The translations under genes and the position numbers were made by a program. The notes beneath the pieces are model-generated. The model was not told where the DNA came from. It did not search any database and saw only the letters and a program-made list of their open reading frames with translations. From the NCBI RefSeq assembly GCF_004216755.1, contig NZ_SGWZ01000001.1:744001-808000 (forward strand): a stretch of 64,000 nucleotides of DNA, written 5' to 3'. Shown here in pieces: positions 42,486 through 51,332 of this stretch. Source of the stretch: Kerstersia gyiorum (GTDB lineage Bacteria > Pseudomonadota > Gammaproteobacteria > Burkholderiales > Burkholderiaceae_B). Numbering within the stretch: position 1 is the stretch's first letter; the number at the start of each line of letters is the position of its first letter.

Positions 42486-44480
42486 ATGTTCGAGTTCAAG
42501 CACACATCCAAGCAGCTGAAAGAGCGCTTCGGCCTGCGCGTGCTGGTGGCAGGCGTCTTCATCCTGGTGCTGTTCGGCATTCTGGTCTGGCGTTTCTATT
42601 ACCTCCAGGTGGTGCGCTATGACAATCTGTCGGCACGCGCCGAAAGCAACCGTATCTCGGTGGCGCCGATTACACCCAGGCGCGGCGAAATACGTGACCG
42701 CAATGGCGAGGTGCTGGCGCGCAACTACCGCAGCTACACGCTGGAGGTCGTGCCTGCCCACGCCGGGGATATCGACAAGATGCTCGATGACCTGGGGGCC
42801 GTGGTGCATATCGGTGAATCGGAGCGGCGGCGTTTCAAACGCCGCGTCGGCGAAAGCGGGCGCTATACCAGCATTGTCCTGCGCAATAACCTGAACGATA
42901 CCGAGGCTGCCTGGTTTGCCGCGCAGTCCTTCCGTTTTCCTGGCGTGGAAATCAAGGCGCGCTGGGTGCGCGAGTATCCCTTTGGTGAAGTGGCGGCCCA
43001 TGTGATCGGTTATGTCGGCCGGCTGTCGGAGCAGGATTTTGCCAACCTCGAAGAGCGCGGCCAGTTGGGCAACTACCGCGGTACAGATGTCATCGGCAAA
43101 AAAGGCCTGGAAAAAACCTGGGAAGAAGCACTGCACGGCCGTACCGGGATAGAGGAAGTGGAAGTCACGGCGCGCGGCCGGCCGGTACGGGTGCTGCGCC
43201 GGACCATGCCCGAGCCGGGACGCAATTTGTATCTGTCCCTGGACATCCACCTGCAGAAGGTGGCCGAAGATGCATTCGAAGGCCGTCGGGGCGCGCTGGT
43301 GGCGATAGAACCCGAGACCGGCGACGTGCTGGCATTTGTCTCGCAGCCTTCTTTCGACCCGAACCTGTTCATCGACGGAATAGACGTGGCCAACTGGCGC
43401 CGCCTGAACGAGTCGCCGGATCGGCCGCTCATCAATCGCCCGCTGTTCGGCACCTATCCCATCGGTTCGACCTATAAGCCGTTCGTGGCGCTTGCGGCGC
43501 TGGAAATGGGCAAGCGCAAGGCTTCGGACCGCATGTTCGACCCCGGCTACTACGAATTCGGCGGCCAGCGCTTCCGCAATGCCGGTTCGGCCGCCTATGG
43601 CTCTATCGACATGACGCGCGCGCTGATTGTGTCCTCGGATACCTACTTCTATTCGCTGGGGCCGGAGATCGGCGTGGATGCCTTGCATGATTTCATGCAG
43701 CCCTTCGGTTTTGGCCGCCTGACCGGCATTGACCTGGATGGAGAAAAAGCCGGGGTGTTGCCGTCACGCGAGTGGAAGCGGCGCGCCTACCGCGACCCGG
43801 CTCAGCAGCGCTGGTACGCTGGCGAAACCGTGTCCATCGCAGTGGGGCAGGGCTATAACTCCTTCACCCTGCTGCAACTGGCGCAGGCCACGGCCGTGCT
43901 GGCCAATGGCGGCAAGTACATGACGCCCAGGCTGGTGCAGGCGCTGCAGAATGCAGCCACCGGCCTGTTGCAGCAATTGCCCAACAAGCCGGAACACGAA
44001 CTCGGCCTGAAGCCCGAAAACGTGGACGTCATACGCAAGGCCATGGTCGAGACGGTACGGGCCGGCACGGCGCGTTCGGCATTCGCCAATACTCCCTACC
44101 AGGCTGGCGGCAAGACCGGGACGGCGCAGGTATTCAGCCTGCGCGGCACCAAGTACCGTGCCGAAGCCATTGACGAGCGCTTGCGCGACCACGGGGTCTT
44201 CATTGCCTTTGCGCCGGCGGAAAAGCCAGCCATCGCAGTGGCCGTCCTGGTGGAAAACGGCGGCTGGGGCGGACGTTCTGCGGCGCCCATTGCCCGCAAG
44301 GTGCTGGATTACTGGTTGGTGGAGCGCCCGGCGCTGGAGCGCGAGGCCGCCGAAGCCCAGGCCCGGACGGTGCAGTCTGCCGATGTGGCTGCGCCGTCAG
44401 CTTCTGCTGGCGACGCTGCCGGGGCGGCTGCTGTTTCCCCGGCCGGCGGCAAGACGCAAGGACAAGGGAGCCGCGGATGA
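42486..44480 (+). CDS. mrdA: Penicillin-binding protein 2 (peptidoglycan transpeptidase)
   Basis: 664 residues. One membrane helix lies near residues 18-40, then the PBP dimerisation domain (about 60-240) and the transpeptidase domain. Active-site motifs: TYPIGSTYKPFVALAALEMG (SxxK), LIVSSDTYFYSLG (SxD-type) and AGGKTGTAQVFSL (KTG). It crosslinks lateral-wall peptidoglycan with RodA and is the target of mecillinam-type beta-lactams. The Ala/Gly-rich tail after residue 620 is non-conserved. It overlaps rodA by four bases. Confidence 0.95.
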   Translation: MFEFKHTSKQLKERFGLRVLVAGVFILVLFGILVWRFYYLQVVRYDNLSARAESNRISVAPITPRRGEIRDRNGEVLARNYRSYTLEVVPAHAGDIDKMLDDLGAVVHIGESERRRFKRRVGESGRYTSIVLRNNLNDTEAAWFAAQSFRFPGVEIKARWVREYPFGEVAAHVIGYVGRLSEQDFANLEERGQLGNYRGTDVIGKKGLEKTWEEALHGRTGIEEVEVTARGRPVRVLRRTMPEPGRNLYLSLDIHLQKVAEDAFEGRRGALVAIEPETGDVLAFVSQPSFDPNLFIDGIDVANWRRLNESPDRPLINRPLFGTYPIGSTYKPFVALAALEMGKRKASDRMFDPGYYEFGGQRFRNAGSAAYGSIDMTRALIVSSDTYFYSLGPEIGVDALHDFMQPFGFGRLTGIDLDGEKAGVLPSREWKRRAYRDPAQQRWYAGETVSIAVGQGYNSFTLLQLAQATAVLANGGKYMTPRLVQALQNAATGLLQQLPNKPEHELGLKPENVDVIRKAMVETVRAGTARSAFANTPYQAGGKTGTAQVFSLRGTKYRAEAIDERLRDHGVFIAFAPAEKPAIAVAVLVENGGWGGRSAAPIARKVLDYWLVERPALEREAAEAQARTVQSADVAAPSASAGDAAGAAAVSPAGGKTQGQGSRG

Positions 44481-45613
44481 AACGTTTCCTGGCCGGTGTC
44501 CGGTATATGTTCAGCGTGCTGGATTGGCCGTTGCTGATGATCCTGTGCATGATGGCGGCGCTGGGCCTGATTGTCATGCATTCGGCGGTGGGTAGCACGG
44601 ATTGGCGTTTTGCCGACCAGGCGCGCAACTTCCTGATCGCTTTTTGCGCGATGTGGGTGGTTGCCATGGTGCCCCCGCCACAGCTGATGCGTTTTGCGGT
44701 GCCGGCCTATATGGTTGGCGTGGCGCTGCTGATGGCGGTCGAACTGTTCGGCGAAACCAGCCTGGGAGCGCAGCGCTGGCTGAATCTCGGTTTCATCCGG
44801 GTGCAGCCGTCGGAAATGATGAAAATCGCCGTGCCGCTGATGCTGGCCTGGCATTTCCACCGTGGCGATGGCGTCCTGCGGGCGCGCGACATGTTGCTGG
44901 CAGGCTTGCTGCTGCTGGTGCCGTTCCTGCTGATCGTGAAGCAGCCCGACCTGGGCACGGCGCTGCTGGTCTTTGCCGCCGGTTTCTGCGCCATCTATTT
45001 TGCCGGGCTCTCGTTCCGCCTGCTGGCCCCTGTGCTGATCGTCGGTGTGCTGGCGCTGGGAGCGCTGATCTACAACGAACCCTATCTGTGCGAGCCGGAA
45101 GTCGATTGGGTGGTTCTGCATGATTACCAGAAGCACCGGGTCTGCACCCTGCTCAATCCCGGCTCAGATCCGCTGGGCCGGGGCTTCCATACCATTCAGT
45201 CCATGGTCGCGGTGGGCTCGGGCGGCTTGTATGGCAAAGGTTATATGCGCGGTACGCAGACCCACCTGGATTTCATTCCGGAACGGACGACGGACTTCGT
45301 CTTTGCGGTTTATGCCGAAGAATTCGGCATGTACGGCGGCATCCTGCTGCTGGTGCTGTACGGCTTGCTGATTGCGCGCTGCCTGGTGATCGCAAGCGGC
45401 GCCGCCACGCACTTCGGCCGCCTGATGGCGGGGGCGCTGGCGATGATGTTTTGCGCCTATGTCTTCGTCAATATCGGCATGGTGACGGGGATACTGCCCG
45501 TGGTGGGTGTTCCCTTGCCCTTCATGAGCTATGGCGGAACGGCACTGGTTACGCTGGGTGTGGCCTGCGGCATCATGATGAGTATTGCGCGCTACCGGCC
45601 GCCCAGGGATTAG
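44477..45613 (+). CDS. rodA: RodA, SEDS peptidoglycan glycosyltransferase
   Basis: 378 residues with about ten membrane helices. SEDS-family motifs: LGAQRWLNLGFIRVQPSEMM, KQPDLGTALLVFAAGF, and near the end FVNIGMVTGILPVVGVPLPF followed by SYGGTA. It polymerises glycan strands in the elongasome together with PBP2, whose gene overlaps its start. It is the last gene of the mre-mrd cluster and is convergent with mutY, with 21 bases between stops and no clear terminator. Confidence 0.95.
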   Translation: MKRFLAGVRYMFSVLDWPLLMILCMMAALGLIVMHSAVGSTDWRFADQARNFLIAFCAMWVVAMVPPPQLMRFAVPAYMVGVALLMAVELFGETSLGAQRWLNLGFIRVQPSEMMKIAVPLMLAWHFHRGDGVLRARDMLLAGLLLLVPFLLIVKQPDLGTALLVFAAGFCAIYFAGLSFRLLAPVLIVGVLALGALIYNEPYLCEPEVDWVVLHDYQKHRVCTLLNPGSDPLGRGFHTIQSMVAVGSGGLYGKGYMRGTQTHLDFIPERTTDFVFAVYAEEFGMYGGILLLVLYGLLIARCLVIASGAATHFGRLMAGALAMMFCAYVFVNIGMVTGILPVVGVPLPFMSYGGTALVTLGVACGIMMSIARYRPPRD

Positions 45614-45634
45614 CGGCGGCAGGCGGGGGATGCG

Positions 45635-46702
45635 TCAGGCGGGCAACAGGCTGGGGGTATTGCCGTAAAGGCCCAGCAATAGTTTCTCGACCGGGCGCGG
45701 CAGCGCCAGCTGTTCCAGCGTGCTGATATCGAACCAGCGGCAATCGGCAGGCGCGTCGCAGGGCTGCGCCAATTCGGCCAGGCAGGGTTGCGCCAGCAGC
45801 CGGTAATGGGTGAAGACATGTGAAAAGGGTGCCAAGGTTACGAAGTCGGCCGGCACGGCGCCGCACAGGGCTTGCAGCGCGTGTACCGGGGCTTCGCCGC
45901 TGCCGAATTCAGGCAGGCTCCACAGGCCGCCCCAGATGCCGTGCTGCGGCCGCTGCTGCAGAAGCAAGCGATCACCGCAACGAATAAGCAGCATGGACGT
46001 GCTTTTCTCGGGAATGGCCTTGCGCGCCTTGGGGGTGGGCAGCTCCAGCTGGCGCCCGGTTTTCAGGGCGATGCAGCCGCTTGCCAGCGGACATTGGCTA
46101 CAGGAGGGCGTGCCGCGCGTACAGACGGTGGCGCCGAGATCCATCAGCCCCTGGGTGTAGGCCGGCATGCCGGCATCATGCATGCCGGTGCCGGGCAGTG
46201 CGGCATCGGCAAGGTCCCAGAGCCGCGTTTCCGTTTCGCGTTTCGACGGGTCGCCATCAATACCGAAATAGCGGGCAAAGACGCGCTTGACGTTGCCGTC
46301 GAGGATGGCGGCACGGCGGTCCCAGGAAAAGGCGGCAATGGCCGCCGCCGTCGAACGCCCGATGCCTGGCAGGGTTTTAATATCGGCAGGGTCCTGCGGG
46401 AATTGCCCGTTCCATTCGGTAGCAATGGTCTGGGCGCAGCGATGCAGGTTGCGGGCACGGGCGTAATAACCCAGCCCCGCCCAGTAGGGCATGACTTCTT
46501 CCTGGTCGGCGGCGGCAAGCGCGGCAATATCGGGAAAGCGGGAGAGAAAACGCACGTAGTAGCCCAGGACAGTACTGACCTGGGTTTGCTGCAGCATGAT
46601 TTCGGAGAGCCAGACCCGGTACGGGTCGCGGGTCTGCTGCCAGGGCAGGCCGTGGCGGCCGGCCCTGGCCTGCCAGTCGATGATGCGGGGCGCGATATCC
46701 AT
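45635..46702 (-). CDS. mutY: Adenine DNA glycosylase MutY
   Basis: 355 residues. It removes A mispaired with 8-oxoguanine. Seen: catalytic Glu in VWLSEIMLQQTQVSTVLGYY, helix-hairpin-helix with LPGIGRSTAAAIAAFSWDRR, catalytic Asp in AILDGNVKRVFARYF, and the [4Fe-4S] ligand set in CTRGTPSCSQCPLASGC. The C-terminal NUDIX-like domain that reads 8-oxoG begins near residue 230 (STSMLLIRCGDRLLLQQRPQ). Full length for the family. It is transcribed alone, convergent with rodA. Confidence 0.95.
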   Translation of the reverse strand: MDIAPRIIDWQARAGRHGLPWQQTRDPYRVWLSEIMLQQTQVSTVLGYYVRFLSRFPDIAALAAADQEEVMPYWAGLGYYARARNLHRCAQTIATEWNGQFPQDPADIKTLPGIGRSTAAAIAAFSWDRRAAILDGNVKRVFARYFGIDGDPSKRETETRLWDLADAALPGTGMHDAGMPAYTQGLMDLGATVCTRGTPSCSQCPLASGCIALKTGRQLELPTPKARKAIPEKSTSMLLIRCGDRLLLQQRPQHGIWGGLWSLPEFGSGEAPVHALQALCGAVPADFVTLAPFSHVFTHYRLLAQPCLAELAQPCDAPADCRWFDISTLEQLALPRPVEKLLLGLYGNTPSLLPA

Positions 46703-46762
46703 GGCTTGGATTATCGCACCGGCCCGGGCTGGCTGGATACTGCTGCCAGCCCGGACTCCCGC

Positions 46763-48895
46763 TCAGGCCTGGGCCTGGGCTTCGGGGAAGGTGCCGACCA
46801 GGCCACCGTCCTTGCGCCAGATCACCACTGTCGCGGGGCGCGGGCGCGTGGCCTTGGCGCCGTCCGGCCAGGTGGAAATGGCGGTGGGAGCGGCTTGCGA
46901 CTCGGCAACGCCAGCGCCTTCGCCGGGGTGCTGGATATTGATGAACAGATACTTCATGTCCGGCGTCCAGGTCACGCCTGTGACCTCGCAGCCCTTGGGG
47001 CCGACCATGAAGCGGCGGATTTCCTTGGAGACCGGGTCGGCCACCAGCATCTGGTTGTTGCCCTGGCCTTCGTAGTCGCCGCTATTGTCATAGCTGCCGT
47101 CCGTCTGGATCCACAGCAGGCCGCGCGGGTCGAATGCCAGGCCGTCCGGGCTGTTGAAGGTGTTGTCCTTGGTAATGTTGGCCGAACCGGCGCGCAGATC
47201 ACCTTCCGGATAGACATTGGGGTTGCCGGCCAGTACGAAAATGTCCCATTCGAAGCTCAGGTTGGCGGGGTCGCCGCCGGCTTCGCGCCAGCGCACGATC
47301 TGGCCGTACTTGTTGCCGTTGCGCGGGTTGGCGTCGTTGGCTTCCGGGTGCAGCGGGCCGCCTGGATAGCGTTCCTTGCCATTGCCGCGCGAGCTGTTGT
47401 TGGTCAGCGTGACATAGGCCTCGCGGGTGTCGGGGTGCACAGCCACCCACTCGGGTCGGTCCATGGGGGTGGCGCCTACGGCGTCGGCGGCCTGGCGCGT
47501 CTTGATCAGCAGTTCTCCCATGTCGTTGTTGAACAGGTCGCCCAGGCGTTTGCCGTCGAGTGTCGGGGTGTCCAGCGTCAGCGGAATCCAGCGGCCCACA
47601 CCGGCGAAGTCGCCGCTGGTGTCGCCGTTGTCGAAGATCGCCACGTACAGCGTGCCTTCGTGCAGCAGCCGGTGGTTCAGTTCCGGCGTGGCGGGGTCGT
47701 ACTTGCCGCTTGAGACGAACTTGTAGATGTATTCGCTGACTTGGTCATCGCCCATATAGACGACGACGCGCTTGTCGTCCGCCAGGGTGATGGCGGCGTT
47801 TTCATGCTTGAAGCGGCCCAGTGCGGTCAGCTTCTTGGGAGCGGAAGAGGGGTCGAAGGGGTTGATTTCCACCACCCAGCCGAAGCGGTTGGCTTCGTTG
47901 GGTTCTGCGCTCCAGTCGAAGCGCGAATCATGCGTGTCCCATTTGTAGGAGCTGCTGGAGGTCTTGCCACTGCCCTTGTAGCGCTGCAGGTGGGATTTCT
48001 GTTCTGCATCGACGTAATCGACGGCGTTGGCGTCCTTGTTTCCCACGCCGAAGTAGTCGGTGAAGTTTTCCTCACAGGTCAGGTAGGTGTTCCAGAACGT
48101 ATGGCCGTTGCCGCAGTTGCCGTAGGTGCCGTAGGCGTAGCGGCCTTCCGGGTCGGCGTTGGTCTTGGCCAGACGGCTGCCGGCGGCGGGGCCGACCAGC
48201 TGCATCAGCGTGGTGGCATTGACACTGCGGTTGTAGCGCGAATCCAGCACCATTTCCCAGTTGCCCTGGCCATTGAGGCGGATGTGCTTGACCGAGGCGC
48301 CCTGGGCATGTTGCGATTTGCGCACCCAGTCCAGGTTCCAGCCAGCCTTGCCTGGCTCTATGCCTTTGGGGAAGAAGAAGTGCGGGGTGATGTATTCGTG
48401 GTTGGTGACCAGCAGGCCTTCCGTACTGCTACCCGAAATGCTGTTGCTGCCGTCGATCGGGAAGAAGTGCATGCCATCATGGTTGTAGCCGATCTGCAGT
48501 GACTGCGCGGTGCCGCCGTCGCTGGCATCACCCTTGAATGTGGGCGAGTAGACGTGCAGGGGATCGCCCCAGCGCGTGATGACGGCGCTGGCGTAGCCGT
48601 CCGGCAGGGTGATGGCGTCGGCGGTGTTGTGGGGAATGCCCTTGAACGCCTTGATTTGTTCGGCATCCAGCTTGGGCAGGGTCGAGCCGTCCGTGTCGCC
48701 GCCGCCATGATTGTCGTCGTCTTTGTCGCCGCTGCTGCCACAGGCTGCCAGGGTGCTGCCGAAAAAGCCGACGGCACCCATGCCCAGGCCGGTTTTCAGG
48801 AAGCCACGGCGAGCTTGGGCGATGCTGACTACCTCGTTGAATGAGCGGGCTTTGGAAGGGTTGGACGGGATATCGTCGAGATCGAGTTCGTTCAT
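46763..48895 (-). CDS. PhoX/DUF839-family protein, Tat-exported
   Basis: 710 residues. A twin-arginine signal lies at about residues 28-52 (ARRGFLKTGLGMGAVGFFGS), and the h-region ends in TLAAC, so the protein may also be lipidated. The body matches the DUF839/PhoX family: LVTNHEYITPHFFFP, YGNCGNGHTFWNTYLTCEEN, FGWVVEINPFDPS and NSPDGLAFDPRGLLWIQTDG. Characterised PhoX enzymes are periplasmic alkaline phosphatases with an iron-calcium cofactor; this gene could be one, but a non-phosphatase member is possible. AAGGA precedes the start by ten bases. A Fur-like box lies about 120-140 bases upstream; no convincing Pho box was found. Confidence 0.82.
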   Translation of the reverse strand: MNELDLDDIPSNPSKARSFNEVVSIAQARRGFLKTGLGMGAVGFFGSTLAACGSSGDKDDDNHGGGDTDGSTLPKLDAEQIKAFKGIPHNTADAITLPDGYASAVITRWGDPLHVYSPTFKGDASDGGTAQSLQIGYNHDGMHFFPIDGSNSISGSSTEGLLVTNHEYITPHFFFPKGIEPGKAGWNLDWVRKSQHAQGASVKHIRLNGQGNWEMVLDSRYNRSVNATTLMQLVGPAAGSRLAKTNADPEGRYAYGTYGNCGNGHTFWNTYLTCEENFTDYFGVGNKDANAVDYVDAEQKSHLQRYKGSGKTSSSSYKWDTHDSRFDWSAEPNEANRFGWVVEINPFDPSSAPKKLTALGRFKHENAAITLADDKRVVVYMGDDQVSEYIYKFVSSGKYDPATPELNHRLLHEGTLYVAIFDNGDTSGDFAGVGRWIPLTLDTPTLDGKRLGDLFNNDMGELLIKTRQAADAVGATPMDRPEWVAVHPDTREAYVTLTNNSSRGNGKERYPGGPLHPEANDANPRNGNKYGQIVRWREAGGDPANLSFEWDIFVLAGNPNVYPEGDLRAGSANITKDNTFNSPDGLAFDPRGLLWIQTDGSYDNSGDYEGQGNNQMLVADPVSKEIRRFMVGPKGCEVTGVTWTPDMKYLFINIQHPGEGAGVAESQAAPTAISTWPDGAKATRPRPATVVIWRKDGGLVGTFPEAQAQA

Positions 48896-49015
48896 TCGGA
48901 AATCATCCTTGGCGTGCGGGTGGAGAACAGTGGCAAGTGAAATGCCGCGCAGGCCGCATGATGCGTGTCCGATATGACTCGTCAGTGACGAAGCGTTATC
49001 TGATTGTCATGTCTA

Positions 49016-49038
49016 GCAATGAGAATGATTTGTTTATT
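49016..49038 (-). promoter_or_regulatory. Fur-like box upstream of the PhoX-family gene
   Basis: AATGAGAATGATTTGTTTAT shows the repeated hexamer pattern of Fur sites and shares the core TGAGA-N-TGATTT with the box at 22412-22435. It is AT-rich in a GC-rich setting. The only gene it can serve nearby is the PhoX-family gene on the minus strand, about 120 bases away. ftsX ends on the other side. Confidence 0.6.
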
Positions 49039-49139
49039 TGATTGGGTGGGCAGCGTCAGGCGGGGCCGGGTGCGACTGCCGCAGGGTGACAGGCTGCGGA
49101 AGGTGGGCGGCGGGCCGGAGCCGGGCCGCCGCCGGCGCT

Positions 49140-50048
49140 TCAGAACCGGGTGCTGCGGGTGACCGACCAGCGTGCCGCCAGGGCGCATAGCGCAGCGGTG
49201 ATGACGATGGCCGGCAGAAGATCCGCCGCGGCGGGCAGCTGCAGGGTAATGGTGGTGTTGTAGCTTTGCGCCAGGCGCGTCAAGGCGCCGTTCATCGGGT
49301 GCAGGGCAAACACGGCGAAGACGATCGCCAGCAGCGAAGCCAGCAGGCCGCTCAGTGCACCCTGGTACAGGAATGGCCGCCGCACGAAGGATTCCGTGGC
49401 GCCGACCAGCCTGGCCACGGCGATTTCCTCGCGCTGGGTCAGGGCCTGCATGCGAACGGTATTGAACACGGTGGCCAGCACTACCAGGCCAACGGCGATG
49501 GCCAGCAGCAGCAAGGCGATGCGGGCAGTGCTGGCCAGGGCCTCCAGTCGTTGCATCCAGTCGCTGTCGAGCTGGACGCGGTCCACGCCAGGCCAGGACT
49601 GCCACTGCTGTGCCAGCTGCGTGGCCGTTTCGGTGGCCTGCGGGCCAGCGGCAAAGGTGACCGTGATGGCATCCGGCAAGGGGTTGTCGGGCAGTACCGC
49701 CAGCGCATCGCGCCAGCCAGGGGTACGCTGCAGCGCAGCCAGTGCATTTTCCTTGGGCACCAGCCGTGCAGACTGGATCTCGGCACCGTTTTCTCTGCGC
49801 ACGCGTTCCAGCGTTTTGGTGCTGGCATCGCGTGGCGTGCCTACCTGCATGAAGACAGTGACTTCCGGTGTGACGGAAAGATCACGGGTAACTGGTCGGG
49901 CAGCGTCGAGGATGGCCGCGCCCAGCAAGGGCAGGCACAGTGCCAGCGCCATGATGCACAGATTGGCCAGCGACGAGAAAGGTTGGCGCGCCAGCCGTTG
50001 CAAGGCAATGCCCAGGGCATAGCGGTGTTGTCGCAACAGGCTTTTCAT
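49140..50048 (-). CDS. ftsX: Cell-division ABC transporter permease FtsX
   Basis: 302 residues with four membrane helices: one at about residues 25-48 (NLCIMALALCLPLLGAAIL) and three after residue 170. The large periplasmic loop between helix 1 and 2 (about residues 50-165, beginning SVTPEVTVFMQVGTPRDAST) is the part that recruits amidase activators at the septum. It overlaps ftsE by four bases and forms the FtsEX complex with it. Confidence 0.93.
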   Translation of the reverse strand: MKSLLRQHRYALGIALQRLARQPFSSLANLCIMALALCLPLLGAAILDAARPVTRDLSVTPEVTVFMQVGTPRDASTKTLERVRRENGAEIQSARLVPKENALAALQRTPGWRDALAVLPDNPLPDAITVTFAAGPQATETATQLAQQWQSWPGVDRVQLDSDWMQRLEALASTARIALLLLAIAVGLVVLATVFNTVRMQALTQREEIAVARLVGATESFVRRPFLYQGALSGLLASLLAIVFAVFALHPMNGALTRLAQSYNTTITLQLPAAADLLPAIVITAALCALAARWSVTRSTRF

Positions 50049-50725
50049 GAGCGGGCCTCCATGCGGCCGGCGTCGCGGAAGCGTCCCCCGGCTTCCAGCA
50101 CCAGCTTGCGGCTGGCATAGTGCGCCATCAGGGCTTCGTCATGGGAGGCGATCAACAGGGTCACGCCGACACGATTGAAATCCCGGAAGACATTCATGAT
50201 GCGGCGCGCATTGTCCTGGTCGAGGTTGGCAGTGGGTTCGTCTGCGATCAGGATGGCGGGCCGGTTGACGATGGCGCGCGCAATGGCCAGGCGCTGCTGC
50301 TCGCCACCGGACAGTGCGATGGGATTGAGCATTTCCTTGCTGGACAGGCCGACCTTCTCCATTGCGGCGCGGGCTCGTGCGGCAGCCTGCGTACGCGGCA
50401 GCCCCATGACAGCCAGCGGCAGCATGACGTTTTCGAAGGCGCTGCGGTCGTACAGCAAGTGGGTGTCCTGCAGGATCACTCCGACGGCGCGGCGCAGGTA
50501 GGGGCGCGCGCGGGCCGGCAATGATTGCAACTGCTGTCCGCTGACGATGATGCGCCCGCGGCTGGCGTCTTCCAGTCCGCCCACCAGTTTCAGCAGTGTC
50601 GATTTGCCCGCGCCGGACGGGCCGGACACAAAGACGAATTCACCCGCCGTGACGTGAAAGCTGACGTCGGCCAGGATATTGGCGCCTTGTCCGTAGGATT
50701 TGAATACGTGCTGGAATTCGATCAT
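50045..50725 (-). CDS. ftsE: Cell-division ABC transporter ATPase FtsE
   Basis: 226 residues. ATPase with Walker A GPSGAGKSTLLKLVGGL, Q-loop region VGVILQDTHLLYDRSAFENV, signature LSGGEQQRLAIARAIVNRP and Walker B ILIADEPTANLD. The N-terminus MIEFQHVFKSYGQGANILAD is family-typical. With FtsX it controls peptidoglycan hydrolysis at division. It is the first gene of the ftsE-ftsX pair; the promoter must lie within about 100 bases upstream. Confidence 0.95.
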   Translation of the reverse strand: MIEFQHVFKSYGQGANILADVSFHVTAGEFVFVSGPSGAGKSTLLKLVGGLEDASRGRIIVSGQQLQSLPARARPYLRRAVGVILQDTHLLYDRSAFENVMLPLAVMGLPRTQAAARARAAMEKVGLSSKEMLNPIALSGGEQQRLAIARAIVNRPAILIADEPTANLDQDNARRIMNVFRDFNRVGVTLLIASHDEALMAHYASRKLVLEAGGRFRDAGRMEARS

Positions 50726-51230
50726 GTCATGCCTGGTGCAGGCGGACGCGTAATAAAGCGGACGCAGGGTTGATTAATGATTCTACTCACAGCCGCGCCA
50801 GAGTTAAAGGTGCGCCGCAGGAGGGCAGGCTGCGCCGGAAGGGGGCGGACAGTGCGGTTCGGACTGCCCGGCGGCCGCTGGCGTGCAATGGCCTGCCGAG
50901 CGATTTGCCTGGCGGCCTTGCAGGTCCTTGAAATGATGGGGAATCCACGCAGCGCCGGGTGATTGCCAATATGTCCGTATCGGGCCGTGCAGGCCATCAG
51001 GGGGAAATTTGATATGGAACAAATGGTATCAGCGCAGCCGTTCGTATGATGCCACTGTTGCCGGAATGCCGCGTCCGGAAAAAGAGTTGCGCCGCCAGTG
51101 CTTCGCGGCCCGTCTGGCCGATATGCCGGTGCTGTTCCCGTTGCGGTCTGTAGCCTGCCTGGAATCCTTGTTCCATGGAACGGCCTGGTGGCAAAGAATT
51201 GTTGCAACCGCACATCGCTGCCCTGGCGTC

Positions 51231-51244
51231 TTGATGTGAGTCAA
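51231..51244 (+). promoter_or_regulatory. FNR/ANR-type box upstream of gbsR-cyd
   Basis: TTGATGTGAGTCAA matches TTGAT-N4-ATCAA at nine of ten defined positions. It lies about 90 bases before the gbsR-like start codon, so low oxygen would raise transcription of the cytochrome bd operon, the expected logic for a high-affinity oxidase. Confidence 0.75.
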
Positions 51245-51265
51245 GGCTCAGGTTTGCGTTCCATG

Positions 51266-51279
51266 ATCGAATGTTCGAT
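51266..51279 (+). promoter_or_regulatory. Palindrome overlapping the probable gbsR -10, candidate repressor site
   Basis: ATCGAA-TG-TTCGAT is a perfect inverted repeat 21 bases after the FNR-type box. GATAAT at 51277-51282 is a good -10, so a protein on the palindrome would block the promoter. Autoregulation by the GbsR-like protein encoded next is the simplest idea. Confidence 0.5.
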
Positions 51280-51332
51280 AATTTCAGTAAATACAGAAAT
51301 CATCGTAACAAGAGATTAAAAAGGACCTCCGT

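Larger units (their letters stand above)
50726..51332. other. Divergent intergenic region ftsE / gbsR-cyd
   Basis: 607 bases. The ftsE promoter should be in the first part. The FNR-type box at 51231-51244 and the palindrome at 51266-51279 lie near the gbsR end. Several open frames on the minus strand (for example 50722-51213) have no family features and overlap the ftsE start, so I leave them out. Confidence 0.65.

Noticed and set aside
45872..47713. 613-codon open frame antisense to mutY and the PhoX-family gene
   Set aside because: It bridges two real minus-strand genes and has low-complexity Gly/Val/Ala composition, no domain and no ribosome-binding site.
48940..49015. Possible Pho box before the PhoX-family gene
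   Set aside because: TGTCAT-like words occur but not as two direct repeats 11 bases apart on the correct strand.
50722..51213. 163-codon minus-strand frame before ftsE
   Set aside because: No family features, Pro/Arg/Ala-rich, overlaps the ftsE start, and the region carries regulatory sites for the opposite direction.
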